A stretch of 34,751 bases of DNA, from contig WQYB01000021.1 of the NCBI GenBank assembly GCA_009781475.1, positions 1-34,751 of the forward strand, in the 5' to 3' direction. The translations under genes and the position numbers were made by a program. Positions 1 through 8,630 of this stretch are shown in pieces; the first letter of the stretch is position 1, and the number at the start of each line of letters is the position of its first letter. This DNA is from Treponema sp. (GTDB taxonomy: Bacteria; Spirochaetota; Spirochaetia; Treponematales; Breznakiellaceae). The notes beneath the pieces are model-generated. The model was not told the origin of the DNA and made no database searches. It was given only the letters and a program-made list of their open reading frames with translations.

Positions 1-26
1 CCTTACGGATGTGTACATTTTTGAAA

Positions 27-63
27 CTTGACCAAAGGTCAAGAGGCTTCGAGGTAAGAGCCT
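27..63. other. Two consecutive short hairpins upstream of the receptor gene
   Basis: CTTGACC (27-33) and GGTCAAG (37-43) form a perfect 7-bp stem with an AAA loop. It is followed at once by AGGCT (44-48) and AGCCT (59-63). They lie in the leader of the importer operon or at the end of the previous transcript. No T-tract follows, so a simple terminator is not convincing. I could not find the conserved cobalamin riboswitch core here, but the window begins at base 1 and an upstream half could be missing. Confidence 0.4.
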
Positions 64-133
64 GTGAAAAACCAATTACTTATCTAAAATTTATTTTCTC
101 GTTTTTAATGTAAGCGGATTTTTACTACGGCTT

Positions 134-152
134 CTTTTCTGCAGAAAAGGAG
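134..152 (+). promoter_or_regulatory. Palindrome overlapping the receptor gene's ribosome-binding site
   Basis: CTTTTC (134-139) and GAAAAG (144-149) are perfect inverted repeats around TGCA. The right arm runs into the Shine-Dalgarno AAGGAG (147-152), which lies 5 nt before the ATG at 158. Formation of this hairpin would hide part of the ribosome-binding site. Whether it is regulated is inference. Confidence 0.5.
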
Positions 153-157
153 TTTTT

Positions 158-2152
158 ATGAGATTGTATACGAGTATCCTTGTTTTCCTTTTATTACTTC
201 CGGTTTTTGTTAACGGACAAGACACAACAGACGATGATTTTTTCTTCATAAACGATGTCGGCATCACTGTTACCGGAACAATACAAACAAGTCAGCAAAT
301 GACTGTAATCGAAAAAGAAGAAATTGAACGAAGTGGTTCAGATGATCTTGCAAATCTTTTACAGGAAAGACTCGGACTAAACATTGTCCGCTTAGGTCCT
401 TACGGCAATCAGACAGGAATAAATTTACGAGGACTTGATTCAAGGCGAATTGCTTTTTTAATAGACGGCGTGCCTGTAAATTCATCTAATGACGGAAGGT
501 TCGATTTTAATCAAATTGATTTAAATTCCATTGAACGTATCGAAATAATTTACGGCGGCTCTGATACAAAGTACAATGTGTCAGGCGCAATAGGCGGTGT
601 AATAAATATTATCACAGTCCGAAAAAACGATCCGGGACTGCGTCTTTCTTTATCGGTTTCCAATACTTCTATTTTACCGCAAAGATATACTGACAGCGGC
701 GGCACTAATCAAAGCTCCCATTTGATAGATTTATTTGATACACAGAATTATTCGTTATCTGCCATTTACGGTACTGAATCGTTTTCTTTTTCTTCCAATG
801 TTTTTTTTAACCGAGCAGAAAATCATTTTACTTACGATGATAATACAGATATTAAACGCCGTAAGGAAAATAACGAGGTTTGGGATTTTGGCACTGCTTT
901 GTCATTAGTATGGCAGCTGCCTGATTTATCAAAATTTATTATTTCTAGTAATTTTTATTACAGTGATAAAAATATTCCTAATCCATGGTCTTTAAACGGT
1001 AATCCTGATAATCAACTGGATTTTTCCATAGGACAGAATTTCATTTTTGATAAACCTCGCGCTTTTATAGATGATCTTGCGGCAGAAATTTCGCTTTCCT
1101 GGAATTTTCTACGCAGGGATTATACGCCAGAACCGACATCATTTGATCCAGACCCTGACTTTTCGCGCATTGATCAATATAACCTGACTATAATAAACCG
1201 CTGGAATTGGTTTACTGCAGATTACCTTACTTTAAGAAGCGGAATTGATTACCGTTTTGTTTATCTAAATTCTACTACGATGGATACTCGCAGCAGACAC
1301 GATGGCGGTATTTACCTTACAGCAGAACTTGAACTTGCAGAATCATTTATGTTAATTCCATCAGTTAAAATTGTTTATACAAGCGAAGGTACTGGAAATA
1401 CTGCAATAATTCCAAAACTAGGATTATTATGGAATGTAACAGACAACTTTGTAATTAAAAATAATTACTTTAGAAGTTTTAAATTTCCTGATTTCCAAGA
1501 CCTTTACTGGGCAGATGACGGATGGGGTTCAATCGGAAATCCCAACTTACGCCCTGAAGACGGATGGGGCGCTGATATTGGAGCTTCATGGAATATAACT
1601 AATTCAATGCAAATAGAAACAGTTTTTTGGTTACAATGGTTGAAAGATTCCATACAGTGGTTTGAATATGCGCCGTGGAGTTACAGACCTGAAAATGTAG
1701 AAGAAGCGGTTTTTTTTGGGTTGGATAATAAAATTAATCTTGAAATACCGATTTCTAAAGGATTTATACAAAAAATTATTCCTTCGATTTATTACAATTT
1801 TCTTTTAAGTTATATGCTCGATGACGGTAAAACTTTTTCGTCTGATGTGCGTGTTCCCTACAGTCCTTTGTTTACAGCAGGTTTTTCTTTAAATATAATT
1901 TGGGAAACCGGATCAGTATTATTATCAGGGCATTTTGAAAGCGAACGCTTTGATACCACTCCTTCGAATTTATTAAAACCTCATTTTCTATTTAATGCTT
2001 CAATGAATCAAAAAATAGGAGATAATCTTGTTATGTTTGGAGCACTTCGTAATATTCTTAACTCTTCTTATCAATCACGTTATAATTGTCCCATGCCGGG
2101 GATAACTTTAACATTAGGTATGCGTGTAAACTTGGAGGTTGGAAATGAATAA
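158..2152 (+). CDS. TonB-dependent outer-membrane receptor (BtuB/siderophore type)
   Basis: A 664-residue TonB-dependent transporter that would carry a scarce ligand such as cobalamin, haem or a ferric siderophore across the outer membrane. Residues 1-20 are a signal peptide. A TonB-box-like GITVTGT lies near residues 35-41. The plug domain (about 44-155) shows the family landmarks GINLRGLD, LNSIERIEIIYGG and GAIGGVINII. The rest is a beta-barrel rich in aromatic and alternating residues. It does not end in the usual terminal aromatic residue. The ATG at 158 is chosen because AAGGAG sits 5 nt upstream. It overlaps the next gene by 8 nt and heads a four-gene importer operon, which supports a B12- or iron-type substrate. 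No tonB, exbB or exbD gene is in the window, so the energiser must be elsewhere. Confidence 0.9.
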   Translation: MRLYTSILVFLLLLPVFVNGQDTTDDDFFFINDVGITVTGTIQTSQQMTVIEKEEIERSGSDDLANLLQERLGLNIVRLGPYGNQTGINLRGLDSRRIAFLIDGVPVNSSNDGRFDFNQIDLNSIERIEIIYGGSDTKYNVSGAIGGVINIITVRKNDPGLRLSLSVSNTSILPQRYTDSGGTNQSSHLIDLFDTQNYSLSAIYGTESFSFSSNVFFNRAENHFTYDDNTDIKRRKENNEVWDFGTALSLVWQLPDLSKFIISSNFYYSDKNIPNPWSLNGNPDNQLDFSIGQNFIFDKPRAFIDDLAAEISLSWNFLRRDYTPEPTSFDPDPDFSRIDQYNLTIINRWNWFTADYLTLRSGIDYRFVYLNSTTMDTRSRHDGGIYLTAELELAESFMLIPSVKIVYTSEGTGNTAIIPKLGLLWNVTDNFVIKNNYFRSFKFPDFQDLYWADDGWGSIGNPNLRPEDGWGADIGASWNITNSMQIETVFWLQWLKDSIQWFEYAPWSYRPENVEEAVFFGLDNKINLEIPISKGFIQKIIPSIYYNFLLSYMLDDGKTFSSDVRVPYSPLFTAGFSLNIIWETGSVLLSGHFESERFDTTPSNLLKPHFLFNASMNQKIGDNLVMFGALRNILNSSYQSRYNCPMPGITLTLGMRVNLEVGNE

Positions 2153-3035
2153 AATAATTATTTTTTTGCTGACAGTATTATGTTTAAGCTGTACTGGAGA
2201 CAAAAGTAAAGAAATAATAGATAGGTCGGGGCGGACGGTTGTAATAAACAGGGCAATCAATCGCATTGTTTCGACAGCGCCGTCGAATACAGAAATAATC
2301 GTAGACCTTGGACAGACTCATAAACTTGTCGCCATTGATATTCATTCGGCAAATATCGACGGCGTTCCTTCCGGTTTGCCTTTACTGGATTTTTTCTACC
2401 CTGATGCCGAAGTAATTATCAGCCTGCAGCCCGATATTATTATCGCAAGCGGGCATAATCCCACGGGTACTGGCGAAGATCCTTTTAAACTTTTGCGCGA
2501 CATGGGAATTCCTGTTGTGTATATTTCCATGAGTAAAAGTATCGAAGATATTTATTTGGACATAGGATTTATCGCCCAGCTTTTACAGGCAGAAAAAGAA
2601 GGAGAAGCTCTTATTCATTCCATGAGAACGCAAGTACAAGAAATTAGACAAAGAACAGAACATATTCAAAATAAAAAGTCTGTGTATTTTGAAATTTCCA
2701 CTGCGCCTGATATGATGACATTCGGTAAGGACAGCTTCATCGACGATATGATTTCTATAATAAATGCACGTAACATTTTTGGAAATGAAGCCACGTTTGT
2801 TATGCCGGGAGCGGAATCCATTATCGAGCGTAACCCCGATGTGATCCTTACCAGTGTTAATTACATTGACGATCCTATTGGCGAAATAAAGTTACGCCCG
2901 GGTTTTAATCATATTAACGCGGTTATTAATAACCAGATTTTTTATATTGATAATGATTCGTCGTCACGGCCTTCGTCGAGAGTGATTTTGGCGCTGCGGC
3001 AAATGAGCGAGGCTGTGTACGGTGATCGGGAATAA
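2145..3035 (+). CDS. ABC transporter substrate-binding lipoprotein (BtuF/FecB family)
   Basis: The periplasmic binding protein of the importer, predicted to hand ligand from the receptor to the permease. An N-terminal hydrophobic stretch ends in LCLSC, so lipidation at Cys16 is predicted (relaxed spirochaetal lipobox). The mature part begins with the typical DRSGRTVVI strand, then RIVSTAPSNTEIIVDLG and QPDIIIASG, which are characteristic of the helical-backbone class that binds B12, haem and siderophores. The start at ATG 2145 is preferred over the TTG two codons upstream because GGAGG (2134-2138) lies 6 nt before it; this gives 296 residues. It overlaps the receptor gene by 8 nt and the permease gene by 14 nt, indicating translational coupling. 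The ligand cannot be read from sequence. Confidence 0.88.
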   Translation: MNKIIIFLLTVLCLSCTGDKSKEIIDRSGRTVVINRAINRIVSTAPSNTEIIVDLGQTHKLVAIDIHSANIDGVPSGLPLLDFFYPDAEVIISLQPDIIIASGHNPTGTGEDPFKLLRDMGIPVVYISMSKSIEDIYLDIGFIAQLLQAEKEGEALIHSMRTQVQEIRQRTEHIQNKKSVYFEISTAPDMMTFGKDSFIDDMISIINARNIFGNEATFVMPGAESIIERNPDVILTSVNYIDDPIGEIKLRPGFNHINAVINNQIFYIDNDSSSRPSSRVILALRQMSEAVYGDRE

Positions 3036-4200
3036 ACATCAATCACAAAATTCTACCACGAACCATCACGAACCATCACGAAAAGCGACAAGATTTCGAA
3101 TTAAAAGTTCGTGGTTTTCGCGTGGTTCGTGGTCAAATAAAAAAAGTATTATTCTATGTTTTTTGATTTCAATGTTATTAATAATTGCAGCATCATCTCT
3201 TGGCAGCACAAACATTAGTTTTTTTAATACAATTCAGATAGTCTTACATAAAATATTCGGACTGGCGATTTCGCAAGATATTAACCCTGCGAATGTTTCG
3301 ATTGTGTGGATATTGCGGCTGCCTCGAGTTTTGCTTGCTTTCCTTGTCGGCGGAAGCCTTGCGATGAGCGGCGCTGTGTGTCAGTCAATTTTGCGAAACC
3401 CTCTTGCATCGCCTTATATTTTAGGAGTGTCATCGGGCGCGTCATTAGGAGCGGGAATTATTATCATAACCGGAATTACACTCCCCTTTTTGTACGGATT
3501 TTCTCTGCCATTAACGGGTTTTATTTTCGGACTTTTAACTGTCTTTTTTGTCGCTTCGTTTTCATCACGAATCGATAAATCAATGTCGAATAACACCATT
3601 ATTTTATGCGGTATGGTTCTTTCTCTCTTTTTAAACGCAATCCTTACAACTTTAAGCGCAGTTTTTTCCGATGACTTACGCCGTATCGCTTTATGGCAAA
3701 TGGGAAGTTTCGCAATGCGCGGATGGACTTATGTCGGGCTTCTTCTGCCTTTTTTATTAATTGGAGTTGCAGGTATTTTTCTTTACACAAAAGAAATGGA
3801 CATTTTAAGTTTCGGCGATGAACAGGCAAAATCTGCCGGCATCGAAACAGGCGCACTTCGAAAAAAACTGCTCGCTCTTTGCGCCGTGTTAACAGGAGCA
3901 GCAGTAGCTCTTAGCGGCGTTATCGGTTTTGTTGATTTAATTGCGCCTCATGCGGCACGGCGAATCATCGGTTCACGCCACAAGTATTTAATTCCCATGT
4001 CTTTTTTTCTTGGCGGCTCATTAATGGTTTGCACGGATTTAATCGCAAGAACTGTTATCTCGCCTTCGGAACTTCCTGTGGGAGCGATCACAGCGCTTAT
4101 CGGTGCGCCGTTTTTTGTTTGGGTTTATTTTCGAAAAAGAGGTTCACACGGAGGCACGGAGGCGCAAAGAACACGGAGTAAGAGAATGGGGAATAAATAG
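3022..4200 (+). CDS. ABC transporter permease, FecCD/BtuC family, with repeat-derived ends
   Basis: The inner-membrane channel subunit of the importer. The core (about residue 40 to 370) is a typical FecCD permease with many membrane helices. It carries the landmarks SGAVCQSILRNPLASPYILG, then SSGASLGAG, DLIAPHAARRIIG and, near the end, ELPVGAITALIGAPFF. The frame opens with GTG at 3022, 14 nt inside the previous gene. Length is 392 residues, longer than the usual 320-350. The excess lies at the ends. Roughly residues 12-38 are encoded by an imperfect palindrome (3055-3133), and residues from about 375 by a different dispersed repeat (4143-4181). No ATG lies between the GTG and the first membrane helix, so the true start is uncertain. 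Confidence 0.87.
   Translation: MIGNKHQSQNSTTNHHEPSRKATRFRIKSSWFSRGSWSNKKSIILCFLISMLLIIAASSLGSTNISFFNTIQIVLHKIFGLAISQDINPANVSIVWILRLPRVLLAFLVGGSLAMSGAVCQSILRNPLASPYILGVSSGASLGAGIIIITGITLPFLYGFSLPLTGFIFGLLTVFFVASFSSRIDKSMSNNTIILCGMVLSLFLNAILTTLSAVFSDDLRRIALWQMGSFAMRGWTYVGLLLPFLLIGVAGIFLYTKEMDILSFGDEQAKSAGIETGALRKKLLALCAVLTGAAVALSGVIGFVDLIAPHAARRIIGSRHKYLIPMSFFLGGSLMVCTDLIARTVISPSELPVGAITALIGAPFFVWVYFRKRGSHGGTEAQRTRSKRMGNK
3055..3133. repeat. Imperfect palindromic repeat (ACCACGAACCA family) inside the permease gene
   Basis: The left arm at 3055-3082 is built from ACCACGAACC and CATCACGAA units. The right arm at 3108-3133 is an imperfect reverse complement ending in GTGGTTCGTGGT. The element lies within the 5' end of the permease frame and is translated into a Ser/Arg/His-rich segment with no relation to the family. 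It looks like a small palindromic insertion tolerated at the N-terminus. Confidence 0.7.
4143..4181. repeat. Dispersed CACGGAG repeat, copy 1, at the permease 3' end
   Basis: TTCACACGGAGGCACGGAGG followed by ACACGGAGTAAG. It resembles the left arm at 12403-12437 and the single arm at 15827-15852. It encodes the hydrophilic tail of the permease after the last membrane helix. Confidence 0.7.
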
Positions 4201-4955
4201 TGTTAAATATAAAAGATTTGTTTGCCGGATATAACGGCGCGGATGTTATTTGTAATATAAACTTCGATGTAAAAAACGGAGAAAGTCTTTGTATACTTGG
4301 ACCTAACGGCTGCGGAAAAAGTACTTTACTTAAAGCAATCGCACGAATTATAGAATATCGAGGTATTGTTTCCATGAACGGCGAAGACACTTCCGGTATC
4401 CCTCGTAAAGAGTTCGCAAAAAAAATAGCGTTATTAAGCCAGAGCGCACAAGTTTTTTTCCCGTACACAGTTTTAGAAACTGTTTCGATGGGGCGTTACG
4501 CATACTCACAGGGTTTTTTAAAAAGCAATTCCGCCGAAGATTTTTCCATAATTAATGACATTGTAAAAAAACTAGATATATGGGATATAAAAGATCGCAT
4601 GATCGACGAACTTTCCGGCGGAACTTTGCAAAGAGTTTTTTTGGCAAGAACGCTTGCGCAAACCCCGGATTTAATTTTACTAGACGAGCCTGCTAACCAC
4701 CTGGATTTAAAACACCAAATTGAACTTTTAAAATTCCTTCGAACATGGGTCAAGGAAAACAATAAAATGTTAATCAGCGTATTTCACGATCTTAACCTTG
4801 CACGTCAATTCGGCGATACGGCAATTGTTATGAATGACGGCACTATAGCCGCCAATGCAAATATCAACGAAGTTTTAAACAGTAATGTTTTAAGCGATGT
4901 ATACGGAATCGACATCCGCAAGTTTATGTTAGAATCACTGGAAAAGTGGAAATAA
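4200..4955 (+). CDS. ABC transporter ATP-binding protein (BtuD/FecE family)
   Basis: The 251-residue ATPase that powers the importer from the cytoplasmic face. All nucleotide-binding motifs are intact: Walker A GPNGCGKS (34-41), Q-loop Gln81, signature LSGGTLQR (138-145), Walker B LILLDEP with Glu163, and the H-loop His196. Length fits the cobalamin/iron-chelate ATPase family. The start is a GTG at 4200 whose first base is the last base of the permease stop codon, so translation is coupled. The preceding Shine-Dalgarno is weak (GGGG around 4188-4191). Together with the three upstream genes it completes a receptor-binding protein-permease-ATPase set; all four are probably one transcript. Confidence 0.92.
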   Translation: MLNIKDLFAGYNGADVICNINFDVKNGESLCILGPNGCGKSTLLKAIARIIEYRGIVSMNGEDTSGIPRKEFAKKIALLSQSAQVFFPYTVLETVSMGRYAYSQGFLKSNSAEDFSIINDIVKKLDIWDIKDRMIDELSGGTLQRVFLARTLAQTPDLILLDEPANHLDLKHQIELLKFLRTWVKENNKMLISVFHDLNLARQFGDTAIVMNDGTIAANANINEVLNSNVLSDVYGIDIRKFMLESLEKWK

Positions 4956-4992
4956 AAACCGCAGGTCACTTATCCGATTTACTATTGGTACA

Positions 4993-6756
4993 CTACCCTT
5001 TCTTCGCAATTTTGCCCCAGGTATCACGCAAGCCGACTGTTCTATTAAACACAGGTTTTCCATCTGATGTGTCAGGGTCACGGACATAGTAACCAAGACG
5101 TTCAAACTGGAAAGCCTGCCCTACAGCGGCATTTGCGATTTCAGGTTCGCCGTAAGCGTTTAATATTTCCAGCGAATTGGGATTTAAGTTATCTGTAAAC
5201 TCACCCGGAGTGCCGTCAGCGCGGGCAGTTATTTCCATCGCACGCTCTTTATTAAAAAGATGATCGTATAGGCGCACTTCGATAGGCACTGCATTAACCG
5301 CACTAACCCAGTGGATCGTACCTTTTACTTTTTTTGTTTCTGCTGTTGCACTGTCAGTATTTACACTTCCGCTTTTTGTCTGCGGATCATAAGTGCAGCG
5401 CACCGCTGTAATGTTGCCGCTTGCGTCTTTGTCAAAACCTGTGCAGGTAACAATGTACGCATAACGAAGGCGAACAGTATTTCCGGGAAAGAGGCGAAAA
5501 TATTTTGGCGGCGGAACTTCTTCAAAATCATCATGTTCAATCCACAGTTCGCGCGAAAACGGCACTATTCGTTTCCCGGCGCTTTCATCTTCGGGATTAT
5601 TAACAGCTTCCAAGTCTTCAGTTTTGCCTTCTTCCCAATTTTCTATGATAAGTTTTAAAGGCCGCAAAACTGCCATTATCCGCAATGCTCGTTTGTTTAA
5701 ATCTTCACGAAGACAAAACTCAAGGAATGCAATGTCTGCCATGCTGTCGGTTTTGGAAATGCCAACCTGAGATACAAAACTACGGATCGCTTCTGGGGTA
5801 TAACCTCGCCTTCGAAGTCCTGCGATTGTCGGCATTCTTGGGTCGTCCCAGCCTGACACATATTTTTCCTGTACAAGTTTTAAAAGCCATCGTTTGCTCA
5901 TAACGGTGTATGTTAAATTAAGCCGCGCAAACTCAATTTGCCGTGACGGAAAAACTTCCGCTTCTTTTATAAACCATTCGTAAAGCGGGCGATGTATTTC
6001 GTATTCCAGCGAACAAAGCGAATGTGTTATTCCTTCTTTCGCGTCGGAAAGCGGATGTTGGAAATCATACATGGGGTAAATACACCAGCTGTCGCCTGTG
6101 CGGTAGTGATGTTCACGGCGTATGCGGTACATAACGGGGTCTCGCATAATTAAATTGGGATGAGTCATGTCGATTTTCGCGCGCAGGGTTCTGGCTCCGT
6201 CGGCAAACTCGCCAGCGCGCATTCTGGCAAAAAGATCAAGGTTTTCTTCAACACTGCGATCACGATACGGGCTGTTTTTTCCCGGAGGAGTCTCTGTTAT
6301 ATTGTTCTTGTCTTTAACTGCAGTTCCGCGATACTCGCTCATTTCAACATCTGTTAAATCATCAACATAAGCATTGCCTTTTTTAATTATCTTTACAGCA
6401 AGTTCGTACAAGTGCTCGTAATAATCCGAAGCGTAATATTCACGATCTTCCCAGTCATATCCCATCCATTTAATGTCACGCTTGATCGCCTCGACATAAG
6501 AGATATCTTCTTTTTCGGGGTTTGTATCGTCAAAGCGCAGATTGCACTTGCCGCCAAAACGCTCTGCCATTAAAAAATCAATATAAAACGCTTTGCAGTG
6601 ACCGATGTGCAGCCAGCCGTTAGGCTCGGGCGGGAAACGAGTATGCACATAACTGAATCTGCCTGACGCCAAATCCTCTTTAATAAATTCGCTTATAAAA
6701 TCTGTACCTGTGGTTTTATCGGTACAAACAGAGTTTGTATTTTCTGCGTTATTCAT
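4993..6756 (-). CDS. glnS: Glutaminyl-tRNA synthetase
   Basis: Charges tRNA-Gln with glutamine. The class I catalytic motifs are present: HIGH at residues 50-53 within PPEPNGWLHIGH, and the KMSKS-like VMSKR at 285-289. The segment GITHSLCSLEYEIHRPLYEW (242-261) is the GlnRS-specific counterpart of E. coli THSLCTLEF. The C-terminal anticodon-binding beta-barrels follow, giving 587 residues against about 554 in E. coli; a short N-terminal extension accounts for part of the excess. The ATG at 6756 has AAGGAA upstream. It lies 19 nt downstream of the unknown gene at 6776-7360 and is probably co-transcribed with it. It converges with the importer operon, with only 37 nt between them and no obvious terminator. 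Confidence 0.95.
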   Translation of the reverse strand: MNNAENTNSVCTDKTTGTDFISEFIKEDLASGRFSYVHTRFPPEPNGWLHIGHCKAFYIDFLMAERFGGKCNLRFDDTNPEKEDISYVEAIKRDIKWMGYDWEDREYYASDYYEHLYELAVKIIKKGNAYVDDLTDVEMSEYRGTAVKDKNNITETPPGKNSPYRDRSVEENLDLFARMRAGEFADGARTLRAKIDMTHPNLIMRDPVMYRIRREHHYRTGDSWCIYPMYDFQHPLSDAKEGITHSLCSLEYEIHRPLYEWFIKEAEVFPSRQIEFARLNLTYTVMSKRWLLKLVQEKYVSGWDDPRMPTIAGLRRRGYTPEAIRSFVSQVGISKTDSMADIAFLEFCLREDLNKRALRIMAVLRPLKLIIENWEEGKTEDLEAVNNPEDESAGKRIVPFSRELWIEHDDFEEVPPPKYFRLFPGNTVRLRYAYIVTCTGFDKDASGNITAVRCTYDPQTKSGSVNTDSATAETKKVKGTIHWVSAVNAVPIEVRLYDHLFNKERAMEITARADGTPGEFTDNLNPNSLEILNAYGEPEIANAAVGQAFQFERLGYYVRDPDTSDGKPVFNRTVGLRDTWGKIAKKG

Positions 6757-6775
6757 ATTTATTTCCTTATTTAAA

Positions 6776-7360
6776 TTAAAAATTCGTCAGATAACAAAGA
6801 CCAAGAAGCAGAATCGCCCACAAAACATTATCGCCTTTGTCTATATTTTTATTATTAATTTCGTTTAACAATTCAAGTTTGCTGCCATACCACCAAAAAA
6901 GCCCCATCTGCGCATCTATGCGGAAAGTATATTCGGCAAAATCTTCTTTTTCACTTTGAGAGCCGAAAAATAAATACGCAAGCTCGTCAAGAATTACATT
7001 AAATTTTTCGATAGCTTTTATAAAATCGGCTTTTTCAATTGTTTCCATGAAAGATGGAATATCATCCTGAAGTTTGCCTTTGCGGGTTTCGTCTGACTTT
7101 TCGACCCAGGTTTTTTTTATCAATAAGTCCAGATTGTTTTGGAAAAGGTCTAGGAACACACGAAAATCATTGCTGTTTTTATCGATTCCAAGCAAGCGCT
7201 GATATTCAACGCCGATTCCCAAAGACTTGGCAAACTCACCTACAGCTTTTAAATCCGGTTTTTGACCTTTTAAAAGTTTGTCTTTCAAAAACAGGCGCTC
7301 CGCAGTTTTGCGGTATTCGCCGGGCATTGAAAAATTGGTAGACGGATTGCCTCTATACAT
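6776..7360 (-). CDS. Conserved-looking hypothetical protein upstream of glnS
   Basis: A 194-residue protein I do not recognise. It is rich in charged residues and mostly helical by composition. It contains WVEKSDETRKGKLQDD in the middle and ends in a hydrophobic stretch (VLWAILLLGLCYL) that could be a C-terminal membrane anchor or a buried helix. There is no signal peptide. No Shine-Dalgarno precedes the ATG at 7360. Instead TTGACT and CATCTT (17-nt spacing) end 6 nt before it, suggesting a leaderless message. It lies 19 nt upstream of glnS, so it may be the first gene of a glnS operon; a role in tRNA or translation biology would be only guilt by association. Confidence 0.75.
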   Translation of the reverse strand: MYRGNPSTNFSMPGEYRKTAERLFLKDKLLKGQKPDLKAVGEFAKSLGIGVEYQRLLGIDKNSNDFRVFLDLFQNNLDLLIKKTWVEKSDETRKGKLQDDIPSFMETIEKADFIKAIEKFNVILDELAYLFFGSQSEKEDFAEYTFRIDAQMGLFWWYGSKLELLNEINNKNIDKGDNVLWAILLLGLCYLTNF

Positions 7361-7366
7361 AACTTT

Positions 7367-7395
7367 AAGATGAACAAAAAACGCGATTTAGTCAA
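7367..7395 (-). promoter_or_regulatory. Predicted leaderless promoter of the 7360 gene
   Basis: Read on the minus strand: -35 TTGACT (7395-7390), 17-nt spacer, -10-like CATCTT (7372-7367), then 6 nt to the ATG at 7360. The -10 box is weak, but the geometry matches that at uvrB. Confidence 0.4.
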
Positions 7396-7441
7396 GATGG
7401 CAAGTGCCTGACACTCTTTTAAAAATATGATAAAATTAGTT

Positions 7442-7834
7442 ATGGAAACACAATGTACATTAAATGTAAGAACCTACGAATGTGACGGCTACAATCATGT
7501 AAACAACGCAAATTATCTAAATTATTTGGAGTACGCCCGTTACGAGTTTTTAAGAGAAGTAGGTTTTGATTATGACAAGGCGACAAAAGCAGGTTTTGGA
7601 ACATACATTTCCAGAATAGAAATTGATTACAAAAAACCCGCCTTTACCGATGATACTCTTATAATAAAATCAAAACCTGTAAAAAAAGGCGCGGTAAGCG
7701 GAACAATTTCTCAGCAAATATGGCGCGGAGAAGATTTAATAATCGACGCAAAAGTTACCTGGGTATTTGTTGATTCAAGAGGAATCCCCGCAAAAATTCC
7801 TGCTGAGTTTGACCTTCCCGGATTAAAGCCGTGA
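7442..7834 (+). CDS. Acyl-CoA thioesterase, hotdog fold (FadM/YbgC-like)
   Basis: A 130-residue single-domain 4HBT-family thioesterase, predicted to hydrolyse acyl-CoA in the cytoplasm. The active-site region ECDGYNHVNNANYLNYLEYA (residues 13-32) matches the FadM pattern, with Asp15 as the likely catalytic residue. The central hotdog helix follows, then strands ending in the typical VTWVFVD. A start five codons upstream (ATG 7427) is possible, but it lies inside a -10-like TATGAT (7426-7431). The second ATG at 7442 fits the family N-terminus better. Neither has a Shine-Dalgarno. Its stop overlaps the next gene's GTG (GTGA), so the two are translationally coupled. Confidence 0.85.
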   Translation: METQCTLNVRTYECDGYNHVNNANYLNYLEYARYEFLREVGFDYDKATKAGFGTYISRIEIDYKKPAFTDDTLIIKSKPVKKGAVSGTISQQIWRGEDLIIDAKVTWVFVDSRGIPAKIPAEFDLPGLKP

Positions 7835-8628
7835 AGTGGCTTATTTTTGTTAAACTTTTTTTTGAAATATTTATAAAAACCTCATTAGCAATATTGGGGT
7901 TGTTGATTATAGTTTATGCAATTAATGTTTCAAGATTATGGAGCAGGTTTGACATTTCTGTTTTTCTAACCGGAGTATTCGGATTACTAATAATTATCGC
8001 AGTAATCAAATTTAATTTAATTTTAAAATTAATAAAGAAAATTCCGCTTGCGGTAAAAATCGCATGTATTGTAATTTGCTGTGTTTTTGTATCATCTTTT
8101 ATTATTATACAGGGCGTTATTATTTCGAACATGAGCGGTAAACCACCAGTAGTAGATGCAGAAATTGATTATGTTATTGTACTTGGCTGCCAGGTTGTAG
8201 GCATTTATCCTTCTTTTCCGCTTGTAAGAAGAATTAATACCGCTTCAAAATATCTTTTGGAAAACCCGGATGTAATGGCTGTCGCTTCCGGCGGCCAGGG
8301 TCCCGGTGAAGATATTCCTGAAGCTGATGTTATCAGAAAATATTTGATAGAAAACGGAATAGAAAAAGAAAGAATATTGATAGAAGATAAATCAAGAAAC
8401 ACTGTGCAAAATTTAAAAAACTCAGATGAATTATTTAATTTAAAAGATAAAAATATTTTAATTGTCACGACCGATTATCATATGTTCCGTTCAATTGCAG
8501 TCGCAAAAAAATTGGGTTACAAAAATGTATACGGGCTTCCAAGTATCAGCCAAAGATCTGTATTGCCCGCATACCTGTTTCGTGAATATGCTTCTGTTAT
8601 GTATTATATACTGTTAAGAAGGATATAA
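7831..8628 (+). CDS. DUF218 (YdcF/SanA-like) membrane protein
   Basis: 265 residues. Three N-terminal membrane segments (about 9-30, 41-64 and 75-96) are followed by a DUF218 domain. The domain opens with DYVIVLGCQV and contains ASGGQGPGEDIPEADVIRKY, the region ILIEDKSRNTVQNL, and VTTDYHMFRS. These match the conserved Gly/Asp/Glu/Ser-Arg-Asn/His landmarks of the family, which is linked to cell-envelope functions in E. coli (SanA, ElyC), though the reaction is not established. The GTG start overlaps the thioesterase stop by 4 nt, and the metallophosphoesterase follows after 2 nt, so the three genes form a compact operon. A role in envelope lipid or glycan metabolism is inference. Confidence 0.85.
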   Translation: MKWLIFVKLFFEIFIKTSLAILGLLIIVYAINVSRLWSRFDISVFLTGVFGLLIIIAVIKFNLILKLIKKIPLAVKIACIVICCVFVSSFIIIQGVIISNMSGKPPVVDAEIDYVIVLGCQVVGIYPSFPLVRRINTASKYLLENPDVMAVASGGQGPGEDIPEADVIRKYLIENGIEKERILIEDKSRNTVQNLKNSDELFNLKDKNILIVTTDYHMFRSIAVAKKLGYKNVYGLPSISQRSVLPAYLFREYASVMYYILLRRI

Positions 8629-8630
8629 AT

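Noticed and set aside
1-157. Cobalamin riboswitch ahead of a BtuB-like receptor
   Set aside because: The conserved core motifs were not found in these 157 bases; only short hairpins are visible. An upstream part could lie outside the window.
3022-3170. Permease starting later than GTG 3022
   Set aside because: No ATG or GTG lies between the repeat and the first membrane helix, so the GTG start was kept despite the odd N-terminus.
5311-5658. Plus-strand open frame inside glnS
   Set aside because: It is a shadow of the well-conserved synthetase on the other strand; similar shadows inside uvrB, EF-G and pfkA were also discarded.
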